48,794 nucleotides of DNA from JAKVKY01 sp964293585. Lineage in GTDB: Bacteria; Bacillota; Negativicutes; Acidaminococcales; Acidaminococcaceae. The stretch is taken from contig CAXYYS010000014.1 in the NCBI GenBank assembly GCA_964293585.1, positions 1-48,794 of the forward strand, given 5' to 3'. A program made the translations under genes and the position numbers. Below the pieces are notes generated by a model. That model was given only the letters and a program-made list of their open reading frames with translations. It was not told the origin of the DNA and made no database searches. Shown piece after piece: positions 19,171-27,341 of the stretch. Position 1 is the stretch's first letter. The number at the start of each line of letters is the position of its first letter.

Positions 19171-20410
19171 TTTTGAAAGAGAATATGCGGTGCCAGCTCT
19201 GGCAGCGCTCAAAAATGTTGAGCAGATTTATGACGATATAGCTTTAGAGAATACTAAGAAAGTGATGGCGGCCTTTAAGAAGGAACAGGTGGCCGACTAT
19301 TATTTAAAACCTACTACCGGTTATGCTTACGGTGACGTAGGCCGGGAAACTTTGGATAAGATTTATTGTCATATCTTTCACACCGAAGCGGCCCTGGTCC
19401 GTTCACAATTTGTTTCCGGTACGCATGCTTTAGCGGTGGCCATGTTGGGCAACCTTAAACCGGGGGACGAGGTAATCGGTGCTACAGGTACGCCTTATGA
19501 TACCATGCAGACCATTATCGGCTCTCCTAAAAAAATTCCGGGATCCCTGGTGGATATCGGGGTTACGTATAAGGAAATCCCCATGCACGGAAGAAGATGT
19601 GACCTGGCCAAGCTGGAAAAAGCGATTACTCCCGCTACCAGGATGGTCCATATCCAACGTTCCTGCGGTTATAGTCAGGAGAGGGAAACTTTAAGCGTGC
19701 TGGAGATTGGCGAAATCATTACTTGTGTCAAAAAGGTTAACCCTAAGATCATTTGTTTTGTAGATAATTGTTACGGCGAGTTTGTAGAAATCCTTGAACC
19801 TACGGATATGGGTGCAGATTTGGTGGCCGGGTCCCTGATTAAAAATCTGGGCGGCGGTCTGGCTCCTACCGGCGGTTATATTGTCGGCCGTGAAGATCTG
19901 GTGTATAATGCGGCCTGCCGTTTGACCGTGCCGGGTTTGGCCGGAGAGATGGGAGCTACCCTGGGTGATACAGCCCGGGAATTTTATCAGGGACTTTTCC
20001 TGGCACCCCATGTGGTGATGCAGGCCGTAAAAACTTCTATTTATGCTGCCAACATTTTCAATAAACTGGGTTACAAGGTAAAACCCGGCTTCGCAGAAAC
20101 CAGACATGATATCATCCAGTGTATCACTTTAAATACGCCCCGGGCTCTGGAAGCTTTTTGCCAGGCCATCCAGTTTAATTCTCCTATTGATTCCAATGTC
20201 GTTCCGGAAAAAGGTAATTTACCTGGTTATGCCGATCCGGTTATCATGGCGGCGGGTACTTTTGTGCAGGGAGCCTCTATTGAATTAAGCGCGGATGGTC
20301 CCATGCGTCCGCCTTACAACGTGTTCATGCAGGGCGGGTTAACTCTGGAACATGGCATACTGGCAGTTAATGCTGCAGCCGTGATGATTGGGGAAAATAA
20401 AATTAAGTAA
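19154..20410 (+). CDS. Methionine gamma-lyase family PLP enzyme (aluminium-resistance-protein family)
   Basis: Fold-type I pyridoxal-phosphate enzyme of the family annotated as methionine gamma-lyase/aluminium resistance protein. The family pattern is visible: YAYGDVGRETLDKIYCHIFH, ALVRSQFVSGTHALAVAMLG, FVDNCYGEFVE, and the cofactor lysine region GSLIKNLGGGLAPTGGYIVG. Length 418 aa is normal. The true reaction is not established for most members; C-S lyase activity on sulfur amino acids is inferred. Start: ATG 19154, nine bases after AAGGGA; it overlaps the last 17 bases of hflX, so translation is probably coupled. A terminator follows. Confidence 0.88.
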   Translation: MKPQSNFEREYAVPALAALKNVEQIYDDIALENTKKVMAAFKKEQVADYYLKPTTGYAYGDVGRETLDKIYCHIFHTEAALVRSQFVSGTHALAVAMLGNLKPGDEVIGATGTPYDTMQTIIGSPKKIPGSLVDIGVTYKEIPMHGRRCDLAKLEKAITPATRMVHIQRSCGYSQERETLSVLEIGEIITCVKKVNPKIICFVDNCYGEFVEILEPTDMGADLVAGSLIKNLGGGLAPTGGYIVGREDLVYNAACRLTVPGLAGEMGATLGDTAREFYQGLFLAPHVVMQAVKTSIYAANIFNKLGYKVKPGFAETRHDIIQCITLNTPRALEAFCQAIQFNSPIDSNVVPEKGNLPGYADPVIMAAGTFVQGASIELSADGPMRPPYNVFMQGGLTLEHGILAVNAAAVMIGENKIK

Positions 20411-20503
20411 AAGTAAGCAGAGAGCCCAAAAGTAATTGCAAAAAGATGCCGTGATGACGTCAGAAAAACGTCAACCGCAAATTTAAATTGACAAAGTCCA
20501 CGT

Positions 20504-20550
20504 AAAAAAGACAAGGTACACAAATTTTAGTGCGCCTTGTCTTAATTTTT
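20504..20550. terminator. Bidirectional terminator between the converging PLP-enzyme and lexA genes
   Basis: AAGACAAGG (20508-20516) pairs with CCTTGTCTT (20535-20543); six A precede the stem (20504-20509, partly within it) and five T follow (20546-20550). The inner CAC/GTG can extend the stem. It is placed between two convergent genes and can serve both. A second small hairpin with TGACGT/ACGTCA arms lies at about 20455-20473. Confidence 0.7.
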
Positions 20551-20610
20551 AACCCTTAAACTAAATTCTCTGTAACGAAGAGCTGCCTGTGCCTGAAATG
20601 GAACAACTAC

Positions 20611-21276
20611 TTACAACATCCGGAAAAGAGCTATGACCTTACCCATGACCTGAATATTATCTTTACCGATGATAGGTTTATAAGCTGGATTCTCTGGTTG
20701 CAAACGGATGTTCCGTAAATCTTTAAAATATCTTTTGACCGTAGTTTCCTCGCCATCAATTAAAGCCACCACGATATCGCCATTGTTCGCGTAATTTTGC
20801 TTCCTGGCTACGATATAATCATGATCCAGGATGCCGGCATTAATCATACTGTCACCGGAAACAGCTAACATGAACACATCTTCACTGGCGCCTATCAGAT
20901 CCTGCGGGATAGGGTAGGTCTCTTCAATATTCTCTACCGCCAGGATGGGGACACCTGCCGTAACTTTACCTACCAGTGGAACCGGAACAACTGTTTTATT
21001 ACGCCAGGAAGCTTCCTGGGTTAATTCCAGGGCCCGGGGCTTGGCGCTGTCCCTTTGGATAAACCCCATGTTCTGTAAGGTATGCAAATGATTATGCACA
21101 CTGGCAGTTGAGGAAAGACCGATGCCGCTGCAAATTTCCCGTACCGAAGGAGGATAACCTTTGCTTTGTGTGAAATCCCGAATAAAGTTTAAAACTTGTT
21201 TCTGGCGGTCAGTCAGCATAGCTTCCGTGTACACGCCATCAAAATCTTTAGGGATAAGGCTTTTATGTCTGGCCAT
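20611..21276 (-). CDS. lexA: LexA repressor (SOS regulator)
   Basis: SOS-response repressor/autoprotease, 221 aa. The N-terminal winged helix carries TDRQKQVLNFIRDFTQSKGY, PSVREICSGIGLSSTASVHN; the cleavage site is the Ala-Gly of GKVTAGVPI; the catalytic Ser is in AVSGDSMINAGI and the Lys in TTVKRYFK. Self-cleavage is stimulated by RecA-ssDNA filaments. Start: ATG 21276 is six bases after AGGAGG, giving about 20 residues more than usual before MLTDRQ; an ATG at 21219 would give the common length but has a poor ribosome binding site. Its own promoter contains a LexA-type operator, indicating autoregulation. Confidence 0.95.
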   Translation of the reverse strand: MARHKSLIPKDFDGVYTEAMLTDRQKQVLNFIRDFTQSKGYPPSVREICSGIGLSSTASVHNHLHTLQNMGFIQRDSAKPRALELTQEASWRNKTVVPVPLVGKVTAGVPILAVENIEETYPIPQDLIGASEDVFMLAVSGDSMINAGILDHDYIVARKQNYANNGDIVVALIDGEETTVKRYFKDLRNIRLQPENPAYKPIIGKDNIQVMGKVIALFRML

Positions 21277-21304
21277 AGCATACCTCCTGTAATTCATTTC
21301 ATTA

Positions 21305-21333
21305 ATTATAACAGATGGACAAGTGTTTGTCAA
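21305..21333 (-). promoter_or_regulatory. lexA promoter (full consensus)
   Basis: On the minus strand: TTGACA (21333-21328), exactly 17 bp, TATAAT (21310-21305), both hexamers matching the sigma-70/SigA consensus at every base. It lies about 29 bp upstream of the lexA ATG. Confidence 0.85.
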
Positions 21334-21344
21334 ACATCTGTTCT
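21331..21344 (-). promoter_or_regulatory. LexA operator (SOS box)
   Basis: Minus strand AGAACAGATGTTTG fits the Gram-positive LexA box CGAACRNRYGTTYG at every position except the first. It overlaps the -35 of the lexA promoter, so binding would block RNA polymerase. A weaker partial match (CAAACACTTGTCCA) follows in the spacer, and the whole is framed by AACAGATG (21310-21317)/CATCTGTT (21335-21342) arms. Confidence 0.75.
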
Positions 21345-21522
21345 TCAATAATTAGCACAAACGTATATTTGGGAAAATATAAAAATAATAATTTAACGTC
21401 CGATAATATATATTATGTTAAATTTTATTTAAAAAATTAATATCAGCGGTGCGCCTAGATTCAGCTAAGACAAATTTTAGGTCTTACAAGCTAGCCAGCG
21501 TTGCTATAAATCTCCTTTGGCA

Positions 21523-21551
21523 GAAAAAAATCCGGGGTCTCTGCCCCGGAT
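21523..21551 (-). terminator. Terminator of the nine-gene SAM by-product/Nfn operon
   Basis: On the minus strand ATCCGGGG (21551-21544) pairs with CCCCGGAT (21537-21530), with a 6-nt loop and a T run from the A stretch at 21524-21530. It lies about 85 bp after the stop of the 21637-23097 gene. The remaining bases 21345-21522 are A/T-rich and show nothing else I can name. Confidence 0.9.
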
Positions 21552-21636
21552 AGCTTCCATTATTTAGTTGTAAGTTGTACTGTTACCAAAAGCTTCCTAA
21601 AAACTGCAATCCGTTTTGTTAGTCACGGTAGCGTTC

Positions 21637-23097
21637 TTATTTTGTAAACAGCCGCAGGCTCTGGTAAAGTTTTTCGCCGCCGGTACGTGCGGCGGTCTTG
21701 CTATTATTATCTTTAGCCGGAGCTGCTTTCCGCAGATAACTTATGCTGCCAAATTTAGCTTTGGTAAAACCAATCCTGCTCTCGTAGTCCAGTTTGGTCT
21801 GACCGTCCAGTTCATACTGACTGGCCAGGGTTAAGACACCGTGGTCAGTGTCCATGTTTAACTGATGGGTCTGTTTAATGGTTTTCAGGGCGTCTGCTTC
21901 TTTATTAGTAGCCGCGTTAACGGTATCCAGATCCTTAAAGAAGGTATCCAGGAATTTCTGGGTCTCGTGCTTATTTTTTAAGTAACCGGCATAAGGAGTT
22001 TCAGTTTTATTATGGTAGCTGGTTACCGCCACGACTTCCGTCATTCCCTCCAAAAATTTATGGGACCGGCTGGTAAAGAGTCCGGCAAAATTGGTAGCCA
22101 AACCTTCCTGCACCAGGCCCTGGTACTTTTTATCGGTCAACTGATCCAGGTCATCACTGATAAGTTTGATGGTTTCTAAAGGCATCATTAAAGTAGTGCT
22201 GGCTGCCAGTTTTTCATTTTCCGTGTGATATCGGGTATAAAACCATTGCTCCGGCAACGGCATGGTTAAGTTGAGCGTCTGGTCCTGTACGGCCAAACTA
22301 CTAACGCTGCTTCCCGGCTGGACCCGGAAAGATTTCAGAAAATTGTTTTCCAGGTTTTGATAGTAAGCTGCGCGCGCTTTGGACCGGGCGGCATATTTTT
22401 CCTTGATGTTCTTTTCCTTAAAGGGTGAATGGTCTTGAAGTTCATCTGCCTGCTGCTTACGGGTATCTTCCAGTGGCACGGCGCTAATGAGAGCATAGAG
22501 ACGATCCTGCTCCGAGGTTAACGCAATCTTGATAGCCAGATGTGGCTGGCCCGGTGTTGCGGGTGCCGTTTTAGTATCTTCCTGGACCGGCACTTCATTT
22601 TCCAGGGAGAGAACGATAAATTTTTTCCCGTCCTCTTCCCTGCTGCTGACCTTATAATTGGCAGGCAGCGTGTCTTTAGCTAAAACATCAAAAGGCACCA
22701 GTTGTCCCTGGGTCGTTAAAAAATTGGCAGGCGCATAGAACTTGGGCGTCCACTTTTGCGTGTCCACATGGCTGCGTTCCAGCAGTTGGAGATCCGTCCA
22801 GGTCTTGTTAAACTCCCTGGTAGTAAATTTATGGGTGAAGAGTTTGTTTACCGCCTGAGGCGCCGGGGCCACCACCATGTTAAAATCTTTTTCCTGAGGC
22901 TGTAGTTCCGGCACTAAGGCACCGCTGTCCCCGCTATAGATAAAACCGGGACCGGCAATCTGCAGATGCTGTGCCGGTAAATCTACCTGATAACCAGCTT
23001 GTGCATCCTGGTAAGCCGCGGCCAGGGTACTGGCCGTAAGCGTACACGCTAAGACGGTTGTCAAGAAACTGCAGCCGGTAAGACAGCTTTTGTTCAT
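21637..23097 (-). CDS. Exported protein of unknown function, 486 aa
   Basis: I do not recognise the family. An N-terminal signal peptide is clear (hydrophobic residues about 8-28, MNKSCLTGCSFLTTVLACTL, then ASTLAAAYQDA with probable cleavage after an Ala). Cysteines near residues 5 and 9 are within the signal, so this is not an obvious lipoprotein. The mature protein is hydrophilic, Lys/Gln/Thr-rich and predicted globular, with no transmembrane segment or recognised catalytic motif. Start: ATG 23097 after GGAGG with 5-bp spacing; an ATG at 23109 is in frame. It is 12 bp downstream of nfnB and is the last gene before a terminator, so it is probably co-transcribed with the SAM by-product and Nfn genes. 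Confidence 0.75.
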   Translation of the reverse strand: MNKSCLTGCSFLTTVLACTLTASTLAAAYQDAQAGYQVDLPAQHLQIAGPGFIYSGDSGALVPELQPQEKDFNMVVAPAPQAVNKLFTHKFTTREFNKTWTDLQLLERSHVDTQKWTPKFYAPANFLTTQGQLVPFDVLAKDTLPANYKVSSREEDGKKFIVLSLENEVPVQEDTKTAPATPGQPHLAIKIALTSEQDRLYALISAVPLEDTRKQQADELQDHSPFKEKNIKEKYAARSKARAAYYQNLENNFLKSFRVQPGSSVSSLAVQDQTLNLTMPLPEQWFYTRYHTENEKLAASTTLMMPLETIKLISDDLDQLTDKKYQGLVQEGLATNFAGLFTSRSHKFLEGMTEVVAVTSYHNKTETPYAGYLKNKHETQKFLDTFFKDLDTVNAATNKEADALKTIKQTHQLNMDTDHGVLTLASQYELDGQTKLDYESRIGFTKAKFGSISYLRKAAPAKDNNSKTAARTGGEKLYQSLRLFTK

Positions 23098-23109
23098 AAA
23101 GGCCTCCAT

Positions 23110-24507
23110 TTACGCATGTTTTTGTAAATAAGCATCCATAGCCTGAGCCGCTTTTTTGCCAGCACCCATGGCCGAAATCACTGTCGCGGCACCGGTCACG
23201 ATGTCGCCACCGGCAAAGACGCCGGGAATCGAGGTGGCTTCGCTGGCATCTACCACGATATTGCCGCGCTTGGTAACGTCCAGGTCCGGCGTAGTTTGTT
23301 TCAGAAGCGGGTTAGCGCCCTGGCCGATAGCCATGATGACCATGTCCACATCCAGGACAAAGTTGGAGCCGGGAATCTCTTGCGGCGAACGGCGGCCGGA
23401 AGCATCAGGTGCCCCCAGTTCCATCTTGACGCATTCCAGGCCGGTAACCCAGCCCTGGTCGCTGCCCAGGATCTGCGTAGGATTATGCAGCAGCTTCAAT
23501 TCAATGCCTTCCGCCTTAGCGTGGCCCACTTCTTCCTTACGGGCCGGCAGTTCGGCTTCACCACGGCGGTACACGATATAAACATGTTCGGCACCCAGAC
23601 GCATGGAAGTTCTTGCGGCATCCATGGCCACGTTGCCACCGCCTACCACGGCTACCTTTTTGCCTACATAGACAGGTGTAGCAACTTGCGGGAACTTATA
23701 GGCACCCATCAGGTTGACGCGGGTTAAAAATTCATTGGCGGCATAGACGCCGTTTAAATTTTCGCCGGGAATATGCATAAAATGCGGCAGGCCGGCGCCG
23801 GTACCGATATAGATGGCGGCAAAACCTTCTTCGTGCATCAAATCGGCAATCGTAAAAGTTTTACCGATGATAGCGTTGGGAATAATCTTTACGCCCAGGC
23901 GTTCCAGGTTCTTGATCTCGTATTGCACGATGTCCTTAGGCAGACGGAACGGCGGGATGCCGTACATCAAAACACCACCGGCGGCATGCAGGGCTTCAAA
24001 AATCGTTACCTGGTAACCCATTTTGGCCAGGTCCCCTGCCGCGGTTAAACCGGAAGGGCCGCTGCCGATAATAGCTACCTTCTGTTTTTTAGCAGCAGTT
24101 GGTGCCACCGGTGCCAGGTTTTCCAGGTTATGGGTGCGGGCATAGTCCGCCACAAATCTTTCCAGTCGGCCGATGGCTACAGGTTCGCCTTTAATACCCA
24201 GGATGCATTTGCTTTCGCACTGGCTTTCCTGAGGACAGACCCTGCCACACACAGCCGGTAAACTATTTTTTTGTTTCAGGATGGTGATAGCATCCGCAAA
24301 TTTACCTTCGCTGACCGCGTGGATAAATTTGGGAATATACACGTTTACGGGGCAGCCGGTGACGCACATAGGTTTGGGGCAGTTTAAACAACGTTGCGCC
24401 TCATCTACGGCCGTCTTCTCAGTGTAGCCGGTAGCCACTTCGTCAAAATTATGTTTTCTTACCTCAGCCGCTTGTTCCGGCATCGGGTTTCTCATTCCTC
24501 CACGCAT
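23110..24507 (-). CDS. nfnB: NfnB: NADPH-binding large subunit of ferredoxin:NADP oxidoreductase (glutamate synthase small-chain family)
   Basis: Flavoprotein of the GltD/NfnB family. N-terminal cysteine clusters CLNCPKPMCVTGCPVN and CGRVCPQESQCESKCI bind two [4Fe-4S] centres. The FAD Rossmann motif is IIGSGPSGLTAAGDLAKMG and the NADPH motif is VVGGGNVAMDAARTSMRLG; a second FAD region GVFAGGDIVTGAATVI is near the C-terminus. Proteins like this are often labelled glutamate synthase small subunit, but the adjacent NfnA-type gene indicates the electron-bifurcating NADH-dependent ferredoxin:NADP+ complex. Start: ATG 24507 is eight bases after GGAGGT; ATG 24495 (ATGA overlap with nfnA) is the alternative. 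The gene overlaps the end of nfnA. Confidence 0.88.
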   Translation of the reverse strand: MRGGMRNPMPEQAAEVRKHNFDEVATGYTEKTAVDEAQRCLNCPKPMCVTGCPVNVYIPKFIHAVSEGKFADAITILKQKNSLPAVCGRVCPQESQCESKCILGIKGEPVAIGRLERFVADYARTHNLENLAPVAPTAAKKQKVAIIGSGPSGLTAAGDLAKMGYQVTIFEALHAAGGVLMYGIPPFRLPKDIVQYEIKNLERLGVKIIPNAIIGKTFTIADLMHEEGFAAIYIGTGAGLPHFMHIPGENLNGVYAANEFLTRVNLMGAYKFPQVATPVYVGKKVAVVGGGNVAMDAARTSMRLGAEHVYIVYRRGEAELPARKEEVGHAKAEGIELKLLHNPTQILGSDQGWVTGLECVKMELGAPDASGRRSPQEIPGSNFVLDVDMVIMAIGQGANPLLKQTTPDLDVTKRGNIVVDASEATSIPGVFAGGDIVTGAATVISAMGAGKKAAQAMDAYLQKHA

Positions 24508-25334
24508 TTGCAATGACCTCCGCAACTATAAGGAAGTGCTTCCTGATTTTTGTACATCTTCTGGCGTTCCATCAGGTTTACAAAATCTACCTGATGACCG
24601 TCAAACTCGGGACCGTCCACGCAGGCAAAATAATTTGCGCCGCCGACGGTGACACGGCAGCCGCCGCACATACCGGTACCGTCTACCATGATGGTGTTCA
24701 GGCTGACGGCAGTCTTGGTATGAAACAGTTTGGTGGTGGCGGCCACATTCTTCATCATGATGACCGGCCCGATGGCGATAACGTAATCCACCTGGTCACC
24801 CCGGGTGAGCATTTCCTTGAGCGGGTCCGTGACAAAGCCTTTGTGTCCGGCAGTGCCGTCATCCGTAGCGATGATCAGTTCGTCACTGACGGCGCGCATC
24901 TTGTCCACCCAGATTAAAATATCCTTGCTGCGGGCGCCGATAATAGAAATAACTTTGTTGCCCAGGGCTTTATAAGCCCTGGCGATAGGATAAACCGGTG
25001 CCACACCGATACCGCCGCCCACACAGACTACGGTGCCGAATTTTTTCATCTCCGAAGGGCGGCCCAGGGGACCGGCCACATCCAGAATCTCATCCCCTGC
25101 CTGGAAATCCTGGCAGAAGTGTTTGGTAGTGTTGCCTACGGCTTGAACTATAAGTGTGATGGTTCCCGCGTCACGGTCAAAATCGCCAATGGTCAGCGGA
25201 ATGCGTTCGCTATTTTCATCCACCCGGATGATGACGAATTGTCCCGGCTGACATCTATGAGTGACCAGCGGCGCTGCTACCACGAATTCAAAAACTGCAG
25301 GCGCCAGTTCGGCCTTGCTTAAAATTTTAGCCAT
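24492..25334 (-). CDS. nfnA: NfnA: FAD/[2Fe-2S] small subunit of ferredoxin:NADP oxidoreductase
   Basis: 280-aa member of the ferredoxin-NADP reductase/PyrK/sulfide dehydrogenase beta family. The FAD-binding barrel has HRCQPGQFVIIRVDENSERI followed by PLTIGDFD; the nucleotide fold has GTVVCVGGGIGVAPVYPIAR; and the C-terminal [2Fe-2S] ligands lie in DGTGMCGGCRV and a later Cys (YFACVDGPEFDGHQVDF). Together with NfnB it would exchange electrons among NADH, NADPH and ferredoxin in an anaerobe. PyrK is excluded by the partner gene. Start: ATG 25334 after AGGAGG with 10-bp spacing; 18 bp after the deaminase stop. Confidence 0.88.
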   Translation of the reverse strand: MAKILSKAELAPAVFEFVVAAPLVTHRCQPGQFVIIRVDENSERIPLTIGDFDRDAGTITLIVQAVGNTTKHFCQDFQAGDEILDVAGPLGRPSEMKKFGTVVCVGGGIGVAPVYPIARAYKALGNKVISIIGARSKDILIWVDKMRAVSDELIIATDDGTAGHKGFVTDPLKEMLTRGDQVDYVIAIGPVIMMKNVAATTKLFHTKTAVSLNTIMVDGTGMCGGCRVTVGGANYFACVDGPEFDGHQVDFVNLMERQKMYKNQEALPYSCGGHCKCVEE

Positions 25335-25352
25335 GCTCAGAAATCCTCCTCT

Positions 25353-26636
25353 TTATTTGGCAATTAAATGTTTGCCACATCTCTCGCTTTCCGCGTAAAT
25401 CTTTTCCTCGTCCATGTACAAAGCCCGGCCCTGCTGCAACAAGACTTTACCGTTAATGATAACCGTATCCGCATCAGCAGAGTTAGCTGCATAAACGAAC
25501 AGGGATAAGCGGTCGTGCCGCGGATACCAGTACGGTTTATGCATATCGTACAACACGATATCAGCCAGGTAACCAGGTTCCAGTTTGCCCAGATGGTCAA
25601 AGCCGATAGCCAGGGCGCCGTTTTCCGTGGCCATGTCCAGTGCCGTCTTGGCCGGCACGGCAAGCGGATCACCGCTGAAGCCCTTATGGATCATGGCGGC
25701 CATGCGGCATTCTTCCAGCATATCCAGGTTATTATTGCTGGAGGCGCCATCGGTACCTAAAGCCACGCAAATATTTGCCTGCAGCATCTGGGGCACCGGG
25801 GCAAAACCGCTGGCTAATTTTAAATTACTCTGAGGATTATGGACTACCCGCACTTTTTTGGCAGCCATCAATTTAATCTCTGCCGGCGTCACATGAACGC
25901 AGTGGGCTGCCAGGAGACCGTTTTCCAAAAAGCCGAAACTGTCGGCAAACTCTATGGGCGTCTTGCCATAGGCTTGCACGCAATCCTTGACTTCCTGCTC
26001 CGTCTCCGACAGATGCATATGGATCTCGGAACCCAGTTTGTCCGCCTCCTGCTTCACTTTCTTTAAAAAATCCGGGTTGCAGGTGTAAGGAGCATGGGGT
26101 CCCAGCATCACCTTGATGCGTCCGTCCGCTTTATTGTTCCAGTTCTGGAAAAGTTCCACATTTTCCGCCAGCTTGGCCGCCGCATCCGGCGCATTACCAA
26201 TCAGGCCCCGGGACAGGGAAGCCCGGAAACCGGTCTCCTCTACCACACGGGCAGTTTCATCCATAAAAAAGTACATATCCGCAAAAGCCGTGGTGCCGCT
26301 CTTCAGCATCTCCAGGATTGCCAGCTGGCTCCCCCAGTAAATAGCGTCGCCGTCCAGGTTAGCTTCCGCCGGCCAGATCATCTTATTCAGCCAGTCCATG
26401 AGCGCCATGTCGTCGGCATAACTTCGTAATAAGGTCATAGCCGCATGAGTATGGGCATTGATCATGCCGGGTACGGCTAGTTTTCCCGAGCCGTCTATGA
26501 CTTCCGCATCTGCAAAACCGGGAATAGGACCGGCACTGATGGCGGTAATCTTGTTACCGGTGATAGCGATGTTCATCTTGGGGTATTGCGGTCCATGGTT
26601 AATCAGTTCCACGTTTTTAATTACAAGCTTGGTCAT
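25353..26636 (-). CDS. mtaD: MTA/SAH (5'-deoxyadenosine) deaminase
   Basis: Amidohydrolase that deaminates the adenine of 5'-methylthioadenosine, S-adenosylhomocysteine and, in the archaeal DadD relatives, 5'-deoxyadenosine, giving inosine derivatives. Metal and catalytic motifs: PGMINAHTHAAMTLLRSYAD (HxH), GPHAPYTCNPDFL, MHLSETEQEV, AAHCVHVTPAEI and ALGTDGASSNNNLDMLEEC. Length 427 aa is normal. Start: ATG 26636 after GAGGTGAAG, 2 bp from the aldolase stop. It sits with a nucleoside phosphorylase, an SAH hydrolase-type enzyme, an isomerase and an aldolase that together would process its products. Confidence 0.9.
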   Translation of the reverse strand: MTKLVIKNVELINHGPQYPKMNIAITGNKITAISAGPIPGFADAEVIDGSGKLAVPGMINAHTHAAMTLLRSYADDMALMDWLNKMIWPAEANLDGDAIYWGSQLAILEMLKSGTTAFADMYFFMDETARVVEETGFRASLSRGLIGNAPDAAAKLAENVELFQNWNNKADGRIKVMLGPHAPYTCNPDFLKKVKQEADKLGSEIHMHLSETEQEVKDCVQAYGKTPIEFADSFGFLENGLLAAHCVHVTPAEIKLMAAKKVRVVHNPQSNLKLASGFAPVPQMLQANICVALGTDGASSNNNLDMLEECRMAAMIHKGFSGDPLAVPAKTALDMATENGALAIGFDHLGKLEPGYLADIVLYDMHKPYWYPRHDRLSLFVYAANSADADTVIINGKVLLQQGRALYMDEEKIYAESERCGKHLIAK

Positions 26637-26638
26637 GT

Positions 26639-27313
26639 TTATTCTTCACCTCTCTGGCGTTTAAAGTAATGCTCTACGTAAAATTTATGCATAACCTCTA
26701 CATCTTTCTTACTTAATTCTTTGGCCCCGCCCAGGCTGGCCGCGGTGCAATAAATTTCAGCGGCTTTTTCTACCAGTTCGGCGGTCATGTAGGCTTCCTT
26801 CATATCGCAGCCCCAGCAGACCACGCCGTGGTTGGCCATGAAAGCGGCCCGTTTCTTGCCCAGGGCCAGGAGCACATTCTGTGCCAGTTCTTCCGTACCC
26901 GGCATAGCATAGGCAGCGCAGTCTACGGAACCGCCTACAACCTGGGCCGTGTCTTCAATAATAGGCGGCAGGTCATGGCGCAGTACAGCCATGGTGCAGG
27001 CGAAAATACTATGGGTATGGATGACGGCCCCGGCTTCGGGGAATTTTTTATAAATAGCCACATGGAGCTTGGTTTCCGTGGAGGGATAAGAATTACCCGT
27101 CATCTTTACGCCCTCTCTGTTAACGATAATAATATCATCCGGGGTCAGCGTTTCATAACTATGACCGGACGGTGTAATGGCGTAAGAATCTTTATCGATC
27201 CTGGCGCTGACATTACCCCAGGAACCGGCCATCAAAGCTTTTTTGCTTAACAGCTGGCTGGTAGCTACTACCTCTTTGCGGACATTGACGATATGCAGGT
27301 CTTCTCTTTTCAT
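26639..27313 (-). CDS. Class II aldolase/adducin family protein; candidate 5-(methylthio)ribulose-1-phosphate aldolase
   Basis: Zinc-dependent class II aldolase of the L-fuculose-phosphate/ribulose-phosphate family, 224 aa. Visible motifs: MAGSWGNVSARIDKD, YAITPSGHSYETLTPDDIII, STETKLHVAIYKKFPEAGAV, IHTHSIFACTMAV (zinc histidines) and FMANHGVVCWG. Beside MtnA and the phosphorylase the expected role is to split 5-(methylthio)ribulose 1-phosphate (or 5-deoxyribulose 1-phosphate) into DHAP and (methylthio)acetaldehyde or acetaldehyde, as in the DHAP shunt (Ald2/DrdA). MtnB dehydratase is an alternative of the same superfamily, but no MtnX/W/D genes are present. Start: ATG 27313, eight bases after GGGGGAG; a GTG at 27322 is also in frame. 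Confidence 0.82.
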   Translation of the reverse strand: MKREDLHIVNVRKEVVATSQLLSKKALMAGSWGNVSARIDKDSYAITPSGHSYETLTPDDIIIVNREGVKMTGNSYPSTETKLHVAIYKKFPEAGAVIHTHSIFACTMAVLRHDLPPIIEDTAQVVGGSVDCAAYAMPGTEELAQNVLLALGKKRAAFMANHGVVCWGCDMKEAYMTAELVEKAAEIYCTAASLGGAKELSKKDVEVMHKFYVEHYFKRQRGEE

Positions 27314-27341
27314 GATTCCCACTCCCCCTTTTATACTTTTT

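Noticed and set aside
23110..24507. Glutamate synthase small subunit (GltD) as the function of this gene
   Set aside because: No glutamate synthase large subunit is present, while an NfnA-type partner overlaps its start; the Nfn complex explains the pair better.
26094..26429. Open frames on the plus strand opposite mtaD and neighbouring minus-strand genes
   Set aside because: They mirror strongly conserved genes on the other strand, lack ribosome binding sites and encode compositionally skewed peptides.
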